A stretch of DNA of 64,000 bases from positions 124,001 to 188,000 of the forward strand of contig CAXEND010000002.1 in the NCBI GenBank assembly GCA_963997635.1, in the 5' to 3' direction. The notes beneath the pieces were generated by a model. That model was not told the origin of the DNA. It made no database searches and saw only the letters and a program-made list of their open reading frames with translations. Below are positions 25,298-35,174 of this stretch, piece after piece. This DNA is from GCA-2728135 sp002728135. GTDB lineage: Bacteria > Pseudomonadota > Alphaproteobacteria > UBA828. Made by a program: the position numbers and the translations under genes. The stretch's first letter is position 1. The number at the start of each line of letters is the position of its first letter.

Positions 25298-27105
25298 GAA
25301 CCATTACCAAGATTATGGTCATACACCTTAAAATCTCTACCTAATTTTTCTTTAATAGCCTTCACATAGTCTCCCGAAGCGCCCAGAGTAATTGCCCTAT
25401 TCCACTGATACCTAGCTTCTATAAAACGGCCTGTTTCCCAGAAGGCATCACCAAGATGATCATTTATAATTGGATCGTTTGGTATAAGCTCTAAAGCACG
25501 CTCTAAAAAATGTATGGCATTATTAAAATCACCTAATCGGTAATATGCCCAACCAAGACTATCAACTATATATCCATCATTTGGTCTTAGCTTAACAGCT
25601 TCTTCAATCATTGTTTTTGCACGATTAAGGTTTATTTCCATTTCTAACCAAGAATAACCAAGATAGTTTAAAACAAGCGGCTGACTAGGTGATAGATTGA
25701 GGGCTTTAAGGAAATCTTTCTCGGCACGTTCCCAATTCTTTGTTTGTTCTAAAGAAACACCTCTTGAATAAAGTAAACGCCAGTGATCAGATCTAAAAAC
25801 AGAAACTCTGTCTATTGCAATATCATAAGCCTTGATAGCTTCTGTGTGGTGCTCAGCAAACCTTAATATATCTCCAAGCACTTCAGGTGCATCTGTGCGT
25901 TTGGGTTGCTCCTCAACCATAGGGCGTAGGATATCCATTGCCTCATCAAGATTTTTTAGCTCAGCTAATTTCTGTGATTTTCTTAATTTGGCAGTCCAAA
26001 GGAAAATAGATTCTTGTGATACCTTTTCATATTCAGATATAGCCTCTTTAAATTGACCAAGACTTTCATATATCTCACCCAATAGAATGTATGCTGCAGC
26101 AAAATCTTTTCTTAGGTGTAAAGCCAATCTAGTATAAATAAGAGCATTTGCATGGCCAGCACTCTGAGGTAATAGACTTGCAATACCATAAAAAACCTCT
26201 GCTATCCCATCACGATAACCTCTGATTTCTTGAGTGTTATCCTTACTGTGATGTGTTTTGGTTAAAACCTGCTCTAGCCAAGAGGAATTTGGATCTGATT
26301 CAAGCCAAGATTTATACAATTTAATAGCCTCATCCTGACGATTATTTCTTGTTAAAAAATCTCCATATATAAGGATCCATCTGTTTGTTTGACCTACGGA
26401 AGTTTGTGCAGTTTTTAAATATAACTTTTCTGCATCAATAACATTTTCTGAAAGGTCATTAATCATGGCAGAATGAAAAGAAAAGTAAGGTTGATATATT
26501 TTTTTAGTTTTAAGACTTTCCATAGCACTAATAGCAACATTAACATTTTCATTGCCATACTCTGCCCAAGCTGAAAGTAAAGGTCCTAAAAGACCATAAA
26601 TACCTTCTAGTGATAATTTTGATATTTGGTATTTTGCATCATCAATTTTTTGATTTGCTAAGAAATCAACTATCAAGACCAAACGAGCAAAATTATTATT
26701 GGGTTTAGAAAGAATTAATCGTGAGGCCAAAGGAACTGCAGATTCAATATCTCCAATAGCAACAAAGGCATTAATTGAATTTTTTAATAATTGCGTATTG
26801 TTTGGATTCACCTCCAAAGCATTAGAGAGATATTTAGATGCCAAAAGTTGGTCGTTCTTAGTGAGTGCATATGTACCAGCAAGATAGCTACCTAATGCCC
26901 TATCTGATCTCTGATCTGAAGAAAATTCAATCTTTGGCCGAACAGGTGAAGGATAAGGTAATGTTTTTTCACCAGCAGATGTCGACTGTGAAATTATAAT
27001 AGTTATAACAAATACAACTATATAAACGTTACAACATATGAAATGCTGCAAAGTTTTAACATTTAGTTTTGCAATGCTAAGCAAACCTAACATTTTTTTA
27101 TCCAC
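25294..27105 (-). CDS. Tetratricopeptide repeat protein
   Basis: A 603-aa protein with an N-terminal signal anchor (~22-44) and then TPR units nearly to the end. The clearest consensus repeats are at ~470-585, e.g. PLVLNYLGYSWLEME, GYIVDSLGWAYYRLGDFNNA and PIINDHLGDAFWETGRFIEA. It probably acts as a periplasmic scaffold. TPR proteins with this C-terminal pattern next to ispE and ETF-QO are conserved in alphaproteobacteria but have no specific role assigned. Coupled to ispE by a 4-base overlap. A second ATG at residue 5 is also possible as start. Confidence 0.85.
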   Translation of the reverse strand: MDKKMLGLLSIAKLNVKTLQHFICCNVYIVVFVITIIISQSTSAGEKTLPYPSPVRPKIEFSSDQRSDRALGSYLAGTYALTKNDQLLASKYLSNALEVNPNNTQLLKNSINAFVAIGDIESAVPLASRLILSKPNNNFARLVLIVDFLANQKIDDAKYQISKLSLEGIYGLLGPLLSAWAEYGNENVNVAISAMESLKTKKIYQPYFSFHSAMINDLSENVIDAEKLYLKTAQTSVGQTNRWILIYGDFLTRNNRQDEAIKLYKSWLESDPNSSWLEQVLTKTHHSKDNTQEIRGYRDGIAEVFYGIASLLPQSAGHANALIYTRLALHLRKDFAAAYILLGEIYESLGQFKEAISEYEKVSQESIFLWTAKLRKSQKLAELKNLDEAMDILRPMVEEQPKRTDAPEVLGDILRFAEHHTEAIKAYDIAIDRVSVFRSDHWRLLYSRGVSLEQTKNWERAEKDFLKALNLSPSQPLVLNYLGYSWLEMEINLNRAKTMIEEAVKLRPNDGYIVDSLGWAYYRLGDFNNAIHFLERALELIPNDPIINDHLGDAFWETGRFIEARYQWNRAITLGASGDYVKAIKEKLGRDFKVYDHNLGNGS

Positions 27106-27130
27106 ACTATTAAGTACTATATAGCGTTAG

Positions 27131-28786
27131 CTACATATTAGGGTAGTTTGGACCACCACCACCTTCTGGTGGCACCCAAGTAATGTTTTGTTTGGGATCT
27201 TTAATATCACACGTCTTACAGTGGATACAATTTTGGGAATTAATTTGTAAATTTGAAGCTACATTTCCTTTCTCATCTTGAAGCTCAACAATTTCATAAA
27301 CGCCTGCAGGACAATACAACCGCTCAGGGGAACCATAACGTTCAAGATTAACTTCTATAGGGATCTTTTCATCTGAGAGTTTAAGGTGGCTTGGTTGGTC
27401 TTCCTCATGAGCTGTATTTGAAATGAAAACCGATGATAATCTATCAAAAGTTAGTTCACCATCAGGTTTTGGATAAGAAATTTCTGAGCAATCGGTTTTA
27501 GAATTTAAGGAAAGATGGTCTTCATGGTGGCCTAGAGTCCACGGAAGTATTCCACGTGTCCAAAGTTCAACTGCGCTAAATATTGTTCCAAATGTTAAAC
27601 CCCAGCGGAAAGCAGGACGACAATTTCTAACTTCTTTTAGCTCTTTCCATACCCAAGATTTCTTCAATGTATCTGGATAACTATTTAATAACCGACTTTT
27701 TTCAAGGTTTTCATTTTTTATGGCTTCAAATACTGCATCAGCAGCCAGCATGCCTGTTTTCATGGCATTGTGACTACCTTTTATTTTAGGTACATTTACA
27801 AAGCCAGCTGAACACCCTATTAGAGCACCACCAGGAAAAATTAAATGTGGTATTGACTGAAACCCACCCTCATTAATTGCTCTAGCACCATATGAAATTC
27901 TTCGACCCCCTTCTAAATGTTTTCTAATAGTTGGATGAGTCTTGGCACGTTGCATTTCTTCAAATGGTGACAAGTGAGGGTTTTTATAATCTAAGGCGAT
28001 AACAAGCCCAAAGGAAACTAAATTATCTTCAAGGTGATACAGAAAAGTTCCTCCATAGGTTTCAGAGTTTAATGGCCAGCCAAAAGTGTGCTGAACTAAT
28101 CCAGGACTGTGTTTTTTACTATCTACTTCCCATAATTCTTTTATTCCGATTCCATAAGTTTGCGGTTCGCTTTTAGATGCAAGGTCGAACTTTTTTATTA
28201 ATTGTTTTGTAAGTGAACCCCTAACACCTTCAGCAAAAAGTGTGAATTTTCCTATAAGCTCAATACCTGGCTCAAAGCTATCTTTTTTTTGCCCATCAGC
28301 CCCAAGCCCCATATCCCCTGTAGCAACTCCGCGAACAGCACCCTTCGAGTCGTATAGTATCTCAGTTGCAGCAAATCCTGGATAAATTTCCACACCTAAG
28401 GCCTCAGCCTCCGAAGCAAGCCACCGACAAAAATTGCCCAAGCTTATAATATAATTTCCCTGGTTATGCATTTGTGGAGGCAGTAAAAAATTTGGAATTT
28501 TAAAACTTGTTTTCTTCTGGATAAAATAAAATTTATCTTCTAACGCAGGGGTTTTAAGAGGTGCTCCTTTTTCTTGCCAGTTTGGAATAAGTTCATCTAG
28601 GGCACGGGTTTCAAAAACAGCTCCAGACAATATATGGGCACCAATCTCAGAACCCTTTTCAATTACAGTTACACTGATGTCCCTACCTTCAGCCAAACTC
28701 AGCTGTCGAATACGAATTGCTGCAGACAAGCCTGATGGACCTCCACCAACTATAACGACGTCATACTCCATTGATTCGCGATTCAT
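27131..28786 (-). CDS. Electron transfer flavoprotein-ubiquinone oxidoreductase
   Basis: Moves electrons from ETF (fatty-acid and amino-acid oxidation) to ubiquinone. The 551-aa protein has the FAD motif GGGPSGLSAA near 14-23, HILSGAVFE, and GCSAGFVNVPKIKGSHNAM in the second FAD region. The C-terminal [4Fe-4S] ligands are Cys492, Cys520, Cys523 and Cys526 (NCIHCKTCDIKDP). GGAG five bases before the ATG fixes the start. It lies 25 bp upstream of the TPR-ispE pair on the same strand; the ETF subunits themselves are not in the window. Confidence 0.96.
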   Translation of the reverse strand: MNRESMEYDVVIVGGGPSGLSAAIRIRQLSLAEGRDISVTVIEKGSEIGAHILSGAVFETRALDELIPNWQEKGAPLKTPALEDKFYFIQKKTSFKIPNFLLPPQMHNQGNYIISLGNFCRWLASEAEALGVEIYPGFAATEILYDSKGAVRGVATGDMGLGADGQKKDSFEPGIELIGKFTLFAEGVRGSLTKQLIKKFDLASKSEPQTYGIGIKELWEVDSKKHSPGLVQHTFGWPLNSETYGGTFLYHLEDNLVSFGLVIALDYKNPHLSPFEEMQRAKTHPTIRKHLEGGRRISYGARAINEGGFQSIPHLIFPGGALIGCSAGFVNVPKIKGSHNAMKTGMLAADAVFEAIKNENLEKSRLLNSYPDTLKKSWVWKELKEVRNCRPAFRWGLTFGTIFSAVELWTRGILPWTLGHHEDHLSLNSKTDCSEISYPKPDGELTFDRLSSVFISNTAHEEDQPSHLKLSDEKIPIEVNLERYGSPERLYCPAGVYEIVELQDEKGNVASNLQINSQNCIHCKTCDIKDPKQNITWVPPEGGGGPNYPNM

Positions 28787-28933
28787 CTTTGCTCCAATCT
28801 ATAAACTTCGTACCATAAGGTATAAAAAATTTGAATGTAATAACTTCATTTATTAAATATATAATAGTTAATTAACCTAATTCTTTGCCTGGATAGTAGG
28901 AATCATTAATATAATATTGTTAGAATATGCATT

Positions 28934-29752
28934 ATGGACAAGATAACTAAATATGAAATTCTGCAACAACTAAGTTGGCAGATTGAAGCTGGGGCAGATG
29001 AATCTGTGGAAAATACCCCACAAAACCGCCTAGAATCTAATTCTCAAAATACCATACCAACCGCAGATAAACATTTCAAAATTATTACAAATAACAAAAA
29101 AAATGAGAATAATATTGTGAGATCTAATTCACCTAAACCCTATTCAGAAGACTTAACCCACGGAGAAATATCCCCAACCTACAATTCTATTCAGGAACTC
29201 TCATCAGCTATACAGAAATTTGATGGTTGCTCACTTAGCCGTACAGCAACCAATACAGTAGTATATGACGGAGACCCCCAAGCAAAACTAATGATTATTG
29301 GTGAAGCTCCAGGTGCAGAAGAAGATAGATCTGGTCTGCCTTTTGTCGGCCCTGCGGGGCAACTCCTAAACAAAATGTTGGCTGCTATTAATATACAACG
29401 CAAAGATTGTTACATAACGAACATTATATTTTGGCGCCCTCCTGGAAACAGAGCTCCAACTCCTGATGAAATTGAAATCTGCAAACCCTTCGTTTACAGA
29501 CAAATTGAACTTGTAAAGCCAAAAATAATAGTTCTAGCAGGGGGGATTTCAGCTAAGGGAATGCTAAATCGTACAGAAGGGATAACAAGACTTCGAGGAA
29601 AATGGCAACAAATTACTACACCAGTACTAACAAAACCTATAAGTACAATAGCGACGTTCCACCCAGCATACCTTCTCCGCCAACCCCAGGCAAAACGCGA
29701 AGCATGGAATGATTTACAATGTATCAGAGAAAAGCTCGATGAAGATCAATAA
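28934..29752 (+). CDS. Uracil-DNA glycosylase, family 4-like
   Basis: Base-excision enzyme of the COG1573 superfamily, 272 aa, with a low-complexity N-terminal extension of ~85 residues. Motif A is GEAPGAEEDRSGLPFVG (123-139), the central TNIIFWRPPGNRAPTPDE is at 162-179, and motif B is FHPAYLLRQPQAKREAW (242-258). Two of the four iron-sulfur cysteines expected in family 4 are replaced: residue 96 is Phe (only Cys99 of the CxxC remains) and residue 167 is Trp (Cys183 remains). The cluster is therefore probably absent. No ribosome-binding site is evident. Confidence 0.85.
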   Translation: MDKITKYEILQQLSWQIEAGADESVENTPQNRLESNSQNTIPTADKHFKIITNNKKNENNIVRSNSPKPYSEDLTHGEISPTYNSIQELSSAIQKFDGCSLSRTATNTVVYDGDPQAKLMIIGEAPGAEEDRSGLPFVGPAGQLLNKMLAAINIQRKDCYITNIIFWRPPGNRAPTPDEIEICKPFVYRQIELVKPKIIVLAGGISAKGMLNRTEGITRLRGKWQQITTPVLTKPISTIATFHPAYLLRQPQAKREAWNDLQCIREKLDEDQ

Positions 29753-29870
29753 CAGTCATTCTGTTCAATGGCTTTCTTTCTATATTAAAACTTTATAGGT
29801 ATAAAACATTGAGATACGGAAAGAATAACCATTATATTGAATTGTATTAGGTCGCCTTACTAGATTACTG

Positions 29871-31775
29871 GTGAAATACATGTTTTCAAGCTTAGCCATA
29901 AAATTAACCTCTATTTATCAAAAAGTAATTATTCGCCTGATTACAATAATTTTTTTGTTGATTCTCAACACAGTTATTTATGATCCAAGTATAGCCTCAG
30001 ATATCAGAAAATATGATAAACAAAATTACTTTCCAGGAAAAATTATAGCTGAACGCAAAAATAATATAATTAAATTACTTCCAAAAATCTTAAATAAAGA
30101 AGAAGCTTCAAAATATAAAAGAATTTTTAGCCTTCAAGAACAAGGAAAACTTGAGCTAGCGGCTCAAATTATTTCCGAATTAAATGACCCAGTTCTAATG
30201 GGTCATGTACTAGCACAAAAATATATGCACCCAACTGCATACAGATCTAAATTTAGCGAGCTAAGGGACTGGTTGAAGTATTATTCAGATCACCCAGACG
30301 CATCTCGAATATACAAATTGGCTATGAGACGAAAGCCAAAGAATACTCTAAATCCAAAAAGTCCGAAACTTGGCGTTTTTGGAGAAGCCCTACCTCTATC
30401 CACTAATAAAAATAATCATGCTAAAATTCCGACAAAAAAACTCTCAAAAATAAAAAAAACTGAACTTAAAAAAATCCAGAGAAACATGAGAGCTCGTCTT
30501 AGACGAGGTTGGCCTACAGGGGCACTAGAGATCCTTAATAGCCCCAAACATATATCTTTAGCAAGCAATGAGGAAATAAGTGATTACCGTGCACGTATTG
30601 CATGGAGCTACTACATATATAACAAAGACAAACTGGCCATGGACTTGTCCGCCCAGAGTGCATTTCAATCTCGAGCATATGTTCCAACAGCAGACTGGAC
30701 TGCAGGACTTTCCTCATGGAGACTTGGAGACTTTAAAAATGCCAAAAAACATTTTGAATTTCTTGCTAATAACCCACATTCTGATCAATGGATAGCTGCT
30801 GCTGGTGCTTTCTGGGCCTCAAGGGCTAGCCTTAAAATTGGTCAACCTAAAACTTCTACACAATTACTTCGTAGAGCAGCACTAACCCCATATGTCTTTT
30901 ATGGCCTATTAGCCAAACAAATTCTTGGTAGTAATATAAATTTTGAATGGCATATTAGTAATCCTTCCAAGGAAAGTTTCAAAGAGGCGGTAAAATTTCT
31001 TCCCGTAAAAAGGGCTATTGCTTTATATGAATCTGGGCAATTCGATCTTGCAAAAAAAGAAATTCATAAAATCCGTTACCGCGCTACCCCTGAAATGGGT
31101 AAACTTTTAATTATTCTAGCTACAGCACTTAAACTACCAGATATTGAGACAGAAATGGGTATAAGGCTATATTTAGCTAAAAGCATACCAAATTATGACT
31201 TTGCTATGTATCCAATTCCAAGTTGGATACCTGAAGATAACTTCAAAGTTGATCCTGCTTTAATATTTGCACTAATACGACAAGAATCTAGGTTTAAGAC
31301 ATCTGCTAAAAGTAAACGTGGGGCTCGAGGTTTAATGCAAATAATGCCTAGAACAGCAAAATTTACTGCAAAACGATTAGGGCTTAAAAATATTACTAAC
31401 AACAAATTAAAGAATCCTGAAATTAATATAATGATTGGGCAGGCCTACCTTAAACACCTTATGAGTGATGAAGTTGTTGGTAAAAACCTTCTTTTTACTC
31501 TCGCAGCATATAATGCAGGCCCAGGTAATCTTAGAAAATGGCTACCTAAAACTAATTACGACGATGATCCTTTGTTATTCTTGGAAAGCACACGATCCAG
31601 AGAAACCCGACACTTTATTCGTGTGGTGCTAACTAACTATTGGATTTATCAAATGCAAATGGGCCTAGAGTTAAAGTCATTAAATCAGATGGCAGCTGGT
31701 AGCTGGCCTTTTTATAGTGACAATATAGAAAAATTGGAGTTCTCTTATGACAGCAAAACACGTTCTAGACGATAG
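29871..31775 (+). CDS. Lytic transglycosylase, Slt70-like
   Basis: Periplasmic peptidoglycan lytic transglycosylase of 634 aa. It has an N-terminal signal (about 18-42), a long alpha-helical superhelical region (~60-440, e.g. WTAGLSSWRLGDFKNAKKHF) and a C-terminal SLT domain with catalytic Glu472 in ALIRQESRFKTSA, then GARGLMQIMPRTA and LAAYNAGPGNLRKW. The start could be the GTG at 29871 or the ATG at 29880; neither has a good ribosome-binding site. The 3' end overlaps moaB by 29 bases. UDG-SLT-MoaB order is common in alphaproteobacteria. Confidence 0.92.
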   Translation: MKYMFSSLAIKLTSIYQKVIIRLITIIFLLILNTVIYDPSIASDIRKYDKQNYFPGKIIAERKNNIIKLLPKILNKEEASKYKRIFSLQEQGKLELAAQIISELNDPVLMGHVLAQKYMHPTAYRSKFSELRDWLKYYSDHPDASRIYKLAMRRKPKNTLNPKSPKLGVFGEALPLSTNKNNHAKIPTKKLSKIKKTELKKIQRNMRARLRRGWPTGALEILNSPKHISLASNEEISDYRARIAWSYYIYNKDKLAMDLSAQSAFQSRAYVPTADWTAGLSSWRLGDFKNAKKHFEFLANNPHSDQWIAAAGAFWASRASLKIGQPKTSTQLLRRAALTPYVFYGLLAKQILGSNINFEWHISNPSKESFKEAVKFLPVKRAIALYESGQFDLAKKEIHKIRYRATPEMGKLLIILATALKLPDIETEMGIRLYLAKSIPNYDFAMYPIPSWIPEDNFKVDPALIFALIRQESRFKTSAKSKRGARGLMQIMPRTAKFTAKRLGLKNITNNKLKNPEINIMIGQAYLKHLMSDEVVGKNLLFTLAAYNAGPGNLRKWLPKTNYDDDPLLFLESTRSRETRHFIRVVLTNYWIYQMQMGLELKSLNQMAAGSWPFYSDNIEKLEFSYDSKTRSRR

Positions 31776-32286
31776 TAGAAAATTTATCCCTGTTAACTTC
31801 TGTATTCTTACTATGTCTGATTCTCGAACTTTAGAAACAGATAAATCAGGGGATTATCTTAGCTCAATAATACAGGAATCAGGCCATAAATTAGTAGAAC
31901 GTAAAATAGTGCCTGATAATTTAGCTATGATTTCAGAACTGTTAAAGTCATGGATAGAGAGAAAAAACGTGGATGTAATTTTAGGTACAGGAGGCACGGG
32001 CGTTACAGGGCGTGATGTTAGCCCGGAGGCTTTTGAAGATCATTATGAAAAATCAATTCCTGGATTTGGAGAACTTTTTAGAATGCTGAGCTATGATCTA
32101 ATTGGAACTTCCACTATACAATCACGAGCAAGTGGTGGTGTTAGTAATGGGACTTATTTATTTGCACTACCTGGATCACCAGGTGCATGTCGGGATGCAT
32201 GGGAAAAAATTTTGAAGCACCAGCTCGACAACAGAACACGACCCTGTAACTTAGTTGAACTTCTGCCACGTCTTCAAGAAAATTAG
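31747..32286 (+). CDS. moaB: Molybdenum cofactor biosynthesis protein B (MoaB/MogA family)
   Basis: Adenylates molybdopterin ahead of metal insertion in MogA-type members. The 179-aa protein has VILGTGGTGVTGRDVSPEA around 78-95, the family's substrate-binding core, and FALPGSPGACRDAWEKIL near 139-156. GGAG seven bases before the ATG lies inside the end of the transglycosylase gene and supports this overlapping start. No molybdoenzyme or other moa/moe gene is in the window, so the cofactor's user is not visible here. Confidence 0.92.
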   Translation: MTAKHVLDDSRKFIPVNFCILTMSDSRTLETDKSGDYLSSIIQESGHKLVERKIVPDNLAMISELLKSWIERKNVDVILGTGGTGVTGRDVSPEAFEDHYEKSIPGFGELFRMLSYDLIGTSTIQSRASGGVSNGTYLFALPGSPGACRDAWEKILKHQLDNRTRPCNLVELLPRLQEN

Positions 32287-32289
32287 GTA

Positions 32290-32892
32290 TTAAATAGACG
32301 CTAATACTTTAACCCGATGTTTCATAAAACTCGATGCGTCATCAATATCCTCTAGACAAGAAGCCATGGCGATATTAGTGTTGTTTGGAAGTAGTTTGAT
32401 AACCTGATCTAGAGTCTCACCAGATGACCAAATAACGCCTCTGAAAGGGTTATTTATCAGTAATTGGGGTTTAAAACCCACGGACCAGAAACCACCATCA
32501 ATTACTGGGCCAAAAATAGCTTCATTTGATTTTAACTTTTCAAAAGCTTGCCAAACAAACTCTTTATTAACATCAGGAATATCAGTACCTACTAAAATTG
32601 TTGGTTCAGTACTAAATTTTTTTAAACACTGATACATTCTTTCTCCTATATCTCCAGATCCTTGTTGGATTATAGGAATATTAATTGGCCAAAATCTCTC
32701 ATTGCCGTCAAACGTATCAGGAGTTACTGCTAACCATAGTTTCCAACGTGGATCTAGAGCTAGTCTCTTAGAGATAACTCTAACATTCTTTCTATAGAAA
32801 ACCCACGCACCCGACATTCCAATTTCTGTTGCTAAACGACGTTTAACCATTCCTAACCTTGGAGATCGTGCAAATAGAATTACATTTCGCAT
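32290..32892 (-). CDS. TIGR04282-type glycosyltransferase (DUF2064)
   Basis: A 200-aa GT-A-like protein with FARSPRLGMVKRRLATEIG near the N terminus, LVGTDIPDVN (a metal-binding DxD-like position) and GPVIDGGFWSVGF. These match the family named arsenosugar biosynthesis glycosyltransferase TIGR04282. The name comes from genome co-occurrence with arsenosugar genes; direct enzymology is thin. It lies 12 bases downstream of a TIGR04283 gene in the same operon. No ArsM or radical-SAM ArsS gene is present in the window. Confidence 0.82.
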   Translation of the reverse strand: MRNVILFARSPRLGMVKRRLATEIGMSGAWVFYRKNVRVISKRLALDPRWKLWLAVTPDTFDGNERFWPINIPIIQQGSGDIGERMYQCLKKFSTEPTILVGTDIPDVNKEFVWQAFEKLKSNEAIFGPVIDGGFWSVGFKPQLLINNPFRGVIWSSGETLDQVIKLLPNNTNIAMASCLEDIDDASSFMKHRVKVLASI

Positions 32893-32904
32893 GAGAAGGA
32901 TCGT

Positions 32905-33612
32905 TTATCTTTCTTGATTATAATGTTTATTGATCCACTTAATTGGCACTCCACAAAAAAAACAAACTAGGTAAAAACAATTCTTAGAAGACCGAAGGAA
33001 ATAGCCGGAATTTTTATATTTTCTAGCAGAAGTAATTGCACTAACATTTAGTATAGATATCCTACTTATTCCAATTCGAAGAATTATTTCGACGTCTTCC
33101 ATTACAGGAAATCTTTTAAAACCACCTAAAGATCTATAATAACTAGAGGATATCAAAAGGCCTTGATCTCCCCAAGGTAAACCAAAGAGCTTTGAACGAA
33201 CAGCAACTATAGTCTCAAGTAAACGGGCACTCATAGAATTATCATCTAATTTATATCTAAATGCCGCAACTTTCTGTTTTCTTAAACTAGTTTTATTAAT
33301 AAATACCTGAGCAGCTTTCTGCCATCCAGGCTGAAGAAGTGTGTCGGCATGTAAAAAAAGAAGCCATGTGCCAGTCGCAAATTCTGCTCCCTCAGCAAGC
33401 TGATTTCCTCGACCACATTGAACCTGTAGAATTTTTGCTCCTAAATTTAATGCTCTATTAATGGTATCATCTTTAGAACCTCCATCAACCACAATAATTT
33501 CCTTAGGTTTTTCTCCATTTTGACAATAGAGAGCAGAGATTGTTTGTCCTATTATATCCTCTTCATTAAGTGTAGGGATTATCACGCTGAGTTCAGAAAT
33601 TTGAAATTTCAT
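32905..33612 (-). CDS. TIGR04283-type family 2 glycosyltransferase
   Basis: GT2 protein of 235 aa. ELSVIIPTLNEEDIIGQTI at the N terminus and IVVDGGSKDDTI, LLFLHADTLLQPGW (the HADT motif in place of a strict DxD) and PWGDQGLLI match the family labelled arsenosugar biosynthesis glycosyltransferase TIGR04283. The C-terminal ~20 residues hold a hydrophobic patch (FYLVCFFCGVPI). It is the first gene of a two-gene operon with the TIGR04282 protein; the two families regularly travel together. Confidence 0.82.
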   Translation of the reverse strand: MKFQISELSVIIPTLNEEDIIGQTISALYCQNGEKPKEIIVVDGGSKDDTINRALNLGAKILQVQCGRGNQLAEGAEFATGTWLLFLHADTLLQPGWQKAAQVFINKTSLRKQKVAAFRYKLDDNSMSARLLETIVAVRSKLFGLPWGDQGLLISSSYYRSLGGFKRFPVMEDVEIILRIGISRISILNVSAITSARKYKNSGYFLRSSKNCFYLVCFFCGVPIKWINKHYNQER

Positions 33613-33721
33613 TGATTTTTATGATGTATTTTTATGAATTTAAAATCAAAATTTATTAAATTTTTTATACTATCTTTACCTGCCCTAAGCTAACTCTAAA
33701 TATGCTATAAGAATACTTGAT

Positions 33722-35152
33722 ATGCCAGCACATCATGAATTAGGGGAAATCGCTATCGTGGCAATGGCTGCACTATTGTGCGGCATAGGCCTCACACGGA
33801 TTAGACAACCTGCAATTGTAGGATATATTCTTGCAGGTGTCATTCTAGGACCCTCCGGTTTTGGTTTAGTCGCTAACCGTGAGACAATTGCCTTACTTGC
33901 AGAGCTAGGCGTTCTGATGTTGCTCTTTATTATTGGCATGAAACTTAGTCTGAGGGCATTTAAGAGTGTTTGGCGAAGAGCACTTGTGGTAGTGGTTCTC
34001 CAAGTAGCTCTATGTCTTATATTAACGCTCGCACTATCAAGAATTTTTGAATGGCCTATGGCACTCGCATGTTTTCTTGGGTTTGTCATTAGTCTTTCTA
34101 GTACTGCAGTTAGCATTAAAATGCTTGAAGACATCGGAGAACTTAGAACTGAAACTGGGCGGATTGTCGTTGCAGTCTTAATAGGCCAAGACTTGGCTAT
34201 AGTACCAATGCTCCTTTTATTAGACAGCTTATCTGGAGGTGAAGGATTCTCATTACCTACTATTGCAAGCTTAGCAGGAGCAATTTTATTCTTAATAGCA
34301 TTAGTATTTTTACTCAGTCGCCGTAGCCGGATTAAATTACCATTAAGTAACCTAACCATAGAAAATCTTGATATTGCTCCCCTTGCAGCCCTGACTTATT
34401 GCTTCGCTCTTGCAGCTTTGACAGCTTTTATGGGTTTAACAGCTGCTTATGGAGCATTTATTGCTGGTCTATTTATAGGCTCTACTACAGCACGACAGAA
34501 AATAATACGAGTTACAGAGCCTATACAAGCTGTTTTGGTGATGGTGTTTTTCTTATCTATAGGATTATTAATCGACCTAGAATTCATATGGGATAATTTA
34601 CTTACAGTTCTAGTTCTTCTGTTTTTAATCTTAATAGTTAAATCTGCTATGAATGTTGGAATCCTGAGGTTAGTTGGAGAGTCTTGGCCTCGTGCTTTCT
34701 TGGCTGGTGTACTGCTTAGCCAAATCGGCGAATTTTCTTTCGTTATCGCTAGTGCAGGGGTAACTATGAATCTAGTTGGCATGGAAGGAAGCAGATTAAT
34801 TATATCTGTAATTGCCCTTAGTCTTATAGTGAGTCCTATCTGGCTAGGGACAGCTCGACGAATTCAACATTTAGCAAAGCGGGGAATATCAGACTTTGAT
34901 GATCTAGCACTTAGGCTATACGCTGAAGAGGCAAAAATCGTAGCTGAAAATTCAAATAAAGCTATTAATAATTTAGGATTAATTTCTTACGTTTTAGTAA
35001 GGCTTTCTAAGCGTTTAATATCTCGATTATCTTCATTTTACGAAAATAATAAAATATGGGTTATATCAAGCAATAATATATTATCTGGTGTTGTAGAAAC
35101 AATAATTAGCTATTTAGTTTTTATAGTAAAAATATTATTCAGGTTGAAATAA
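33722..35152 (+). CDS. Cation:proton antiporter (CPA2/KefB-like membrane domain)
   Basis: A 476-aa membrane protein with about 12 helices covering residues 8-380. The Na/H-exchanger fold is visible in GYILAGVILGPSGFGLV (~36-52), SLSSTAVSIKMLED (~129-142), GLTAAYGAFIAGLFIGST and LLSQIGEFSFVIASAGV (~327-343). The C-terminal ~90 residues are not a TrkA-N/RCK nucleotide-binding domain, unlike KefB/KefC, so gating by NAD or glutathione adducts is not expected. It is separated from rnhB by 84 bp containing an inverted repeat. Confidence 0.88.
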   Translation: MPAHHELGEIAIVAMAALLCGIGLTRIRQPAIVGYILAGVILGPSGFGLVANRETIALLAELGVLMLLFIIGMKLSLRAFKSVWRRALVVVVLQVALCLILTLALSRIFEWPMALACFLGFVISLSSTAVSIKMLEDIGELRTETGRIVVAVLIGQDLAIVPMLLLLDSLSGGEGFSLPTIASLAGAILFLIALVFLLSRRSRIKLPLSNLTIENLDIAPLAALTYCFALAALTAFMGLTAAYGAFIAGLFIGSTTARQKIIRVTEPIQAVLVMVFFLSIGLLIDLEFIWDNLLTVLVLLFLILIVKSAMNVGILRLVGESWPRAFLAGVLLSQIGEFSFVIASAGVTMNLVGMEGSRLIISVIALSLIVSPIWLGTARRIQHLAKRGISDFDDLALRLYAEEAKIVAENSNKAINNLGLISYVLVRLSKRLISRLSSFYENNKIWVISSNNILSGVVETIISYLVFIVKILFRLK

Positions 35153-35174
35153 TAAATGGAAATATAAAAATTTA

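Noticed and set aside
33733..34359. A 208-codon minus-strand frame opposite the antiporter gene
   Set aside because: Mirror of a membrane-protein gene with no recognisable motif or ribosome-binding site; the antiporter frame is clearly coding.
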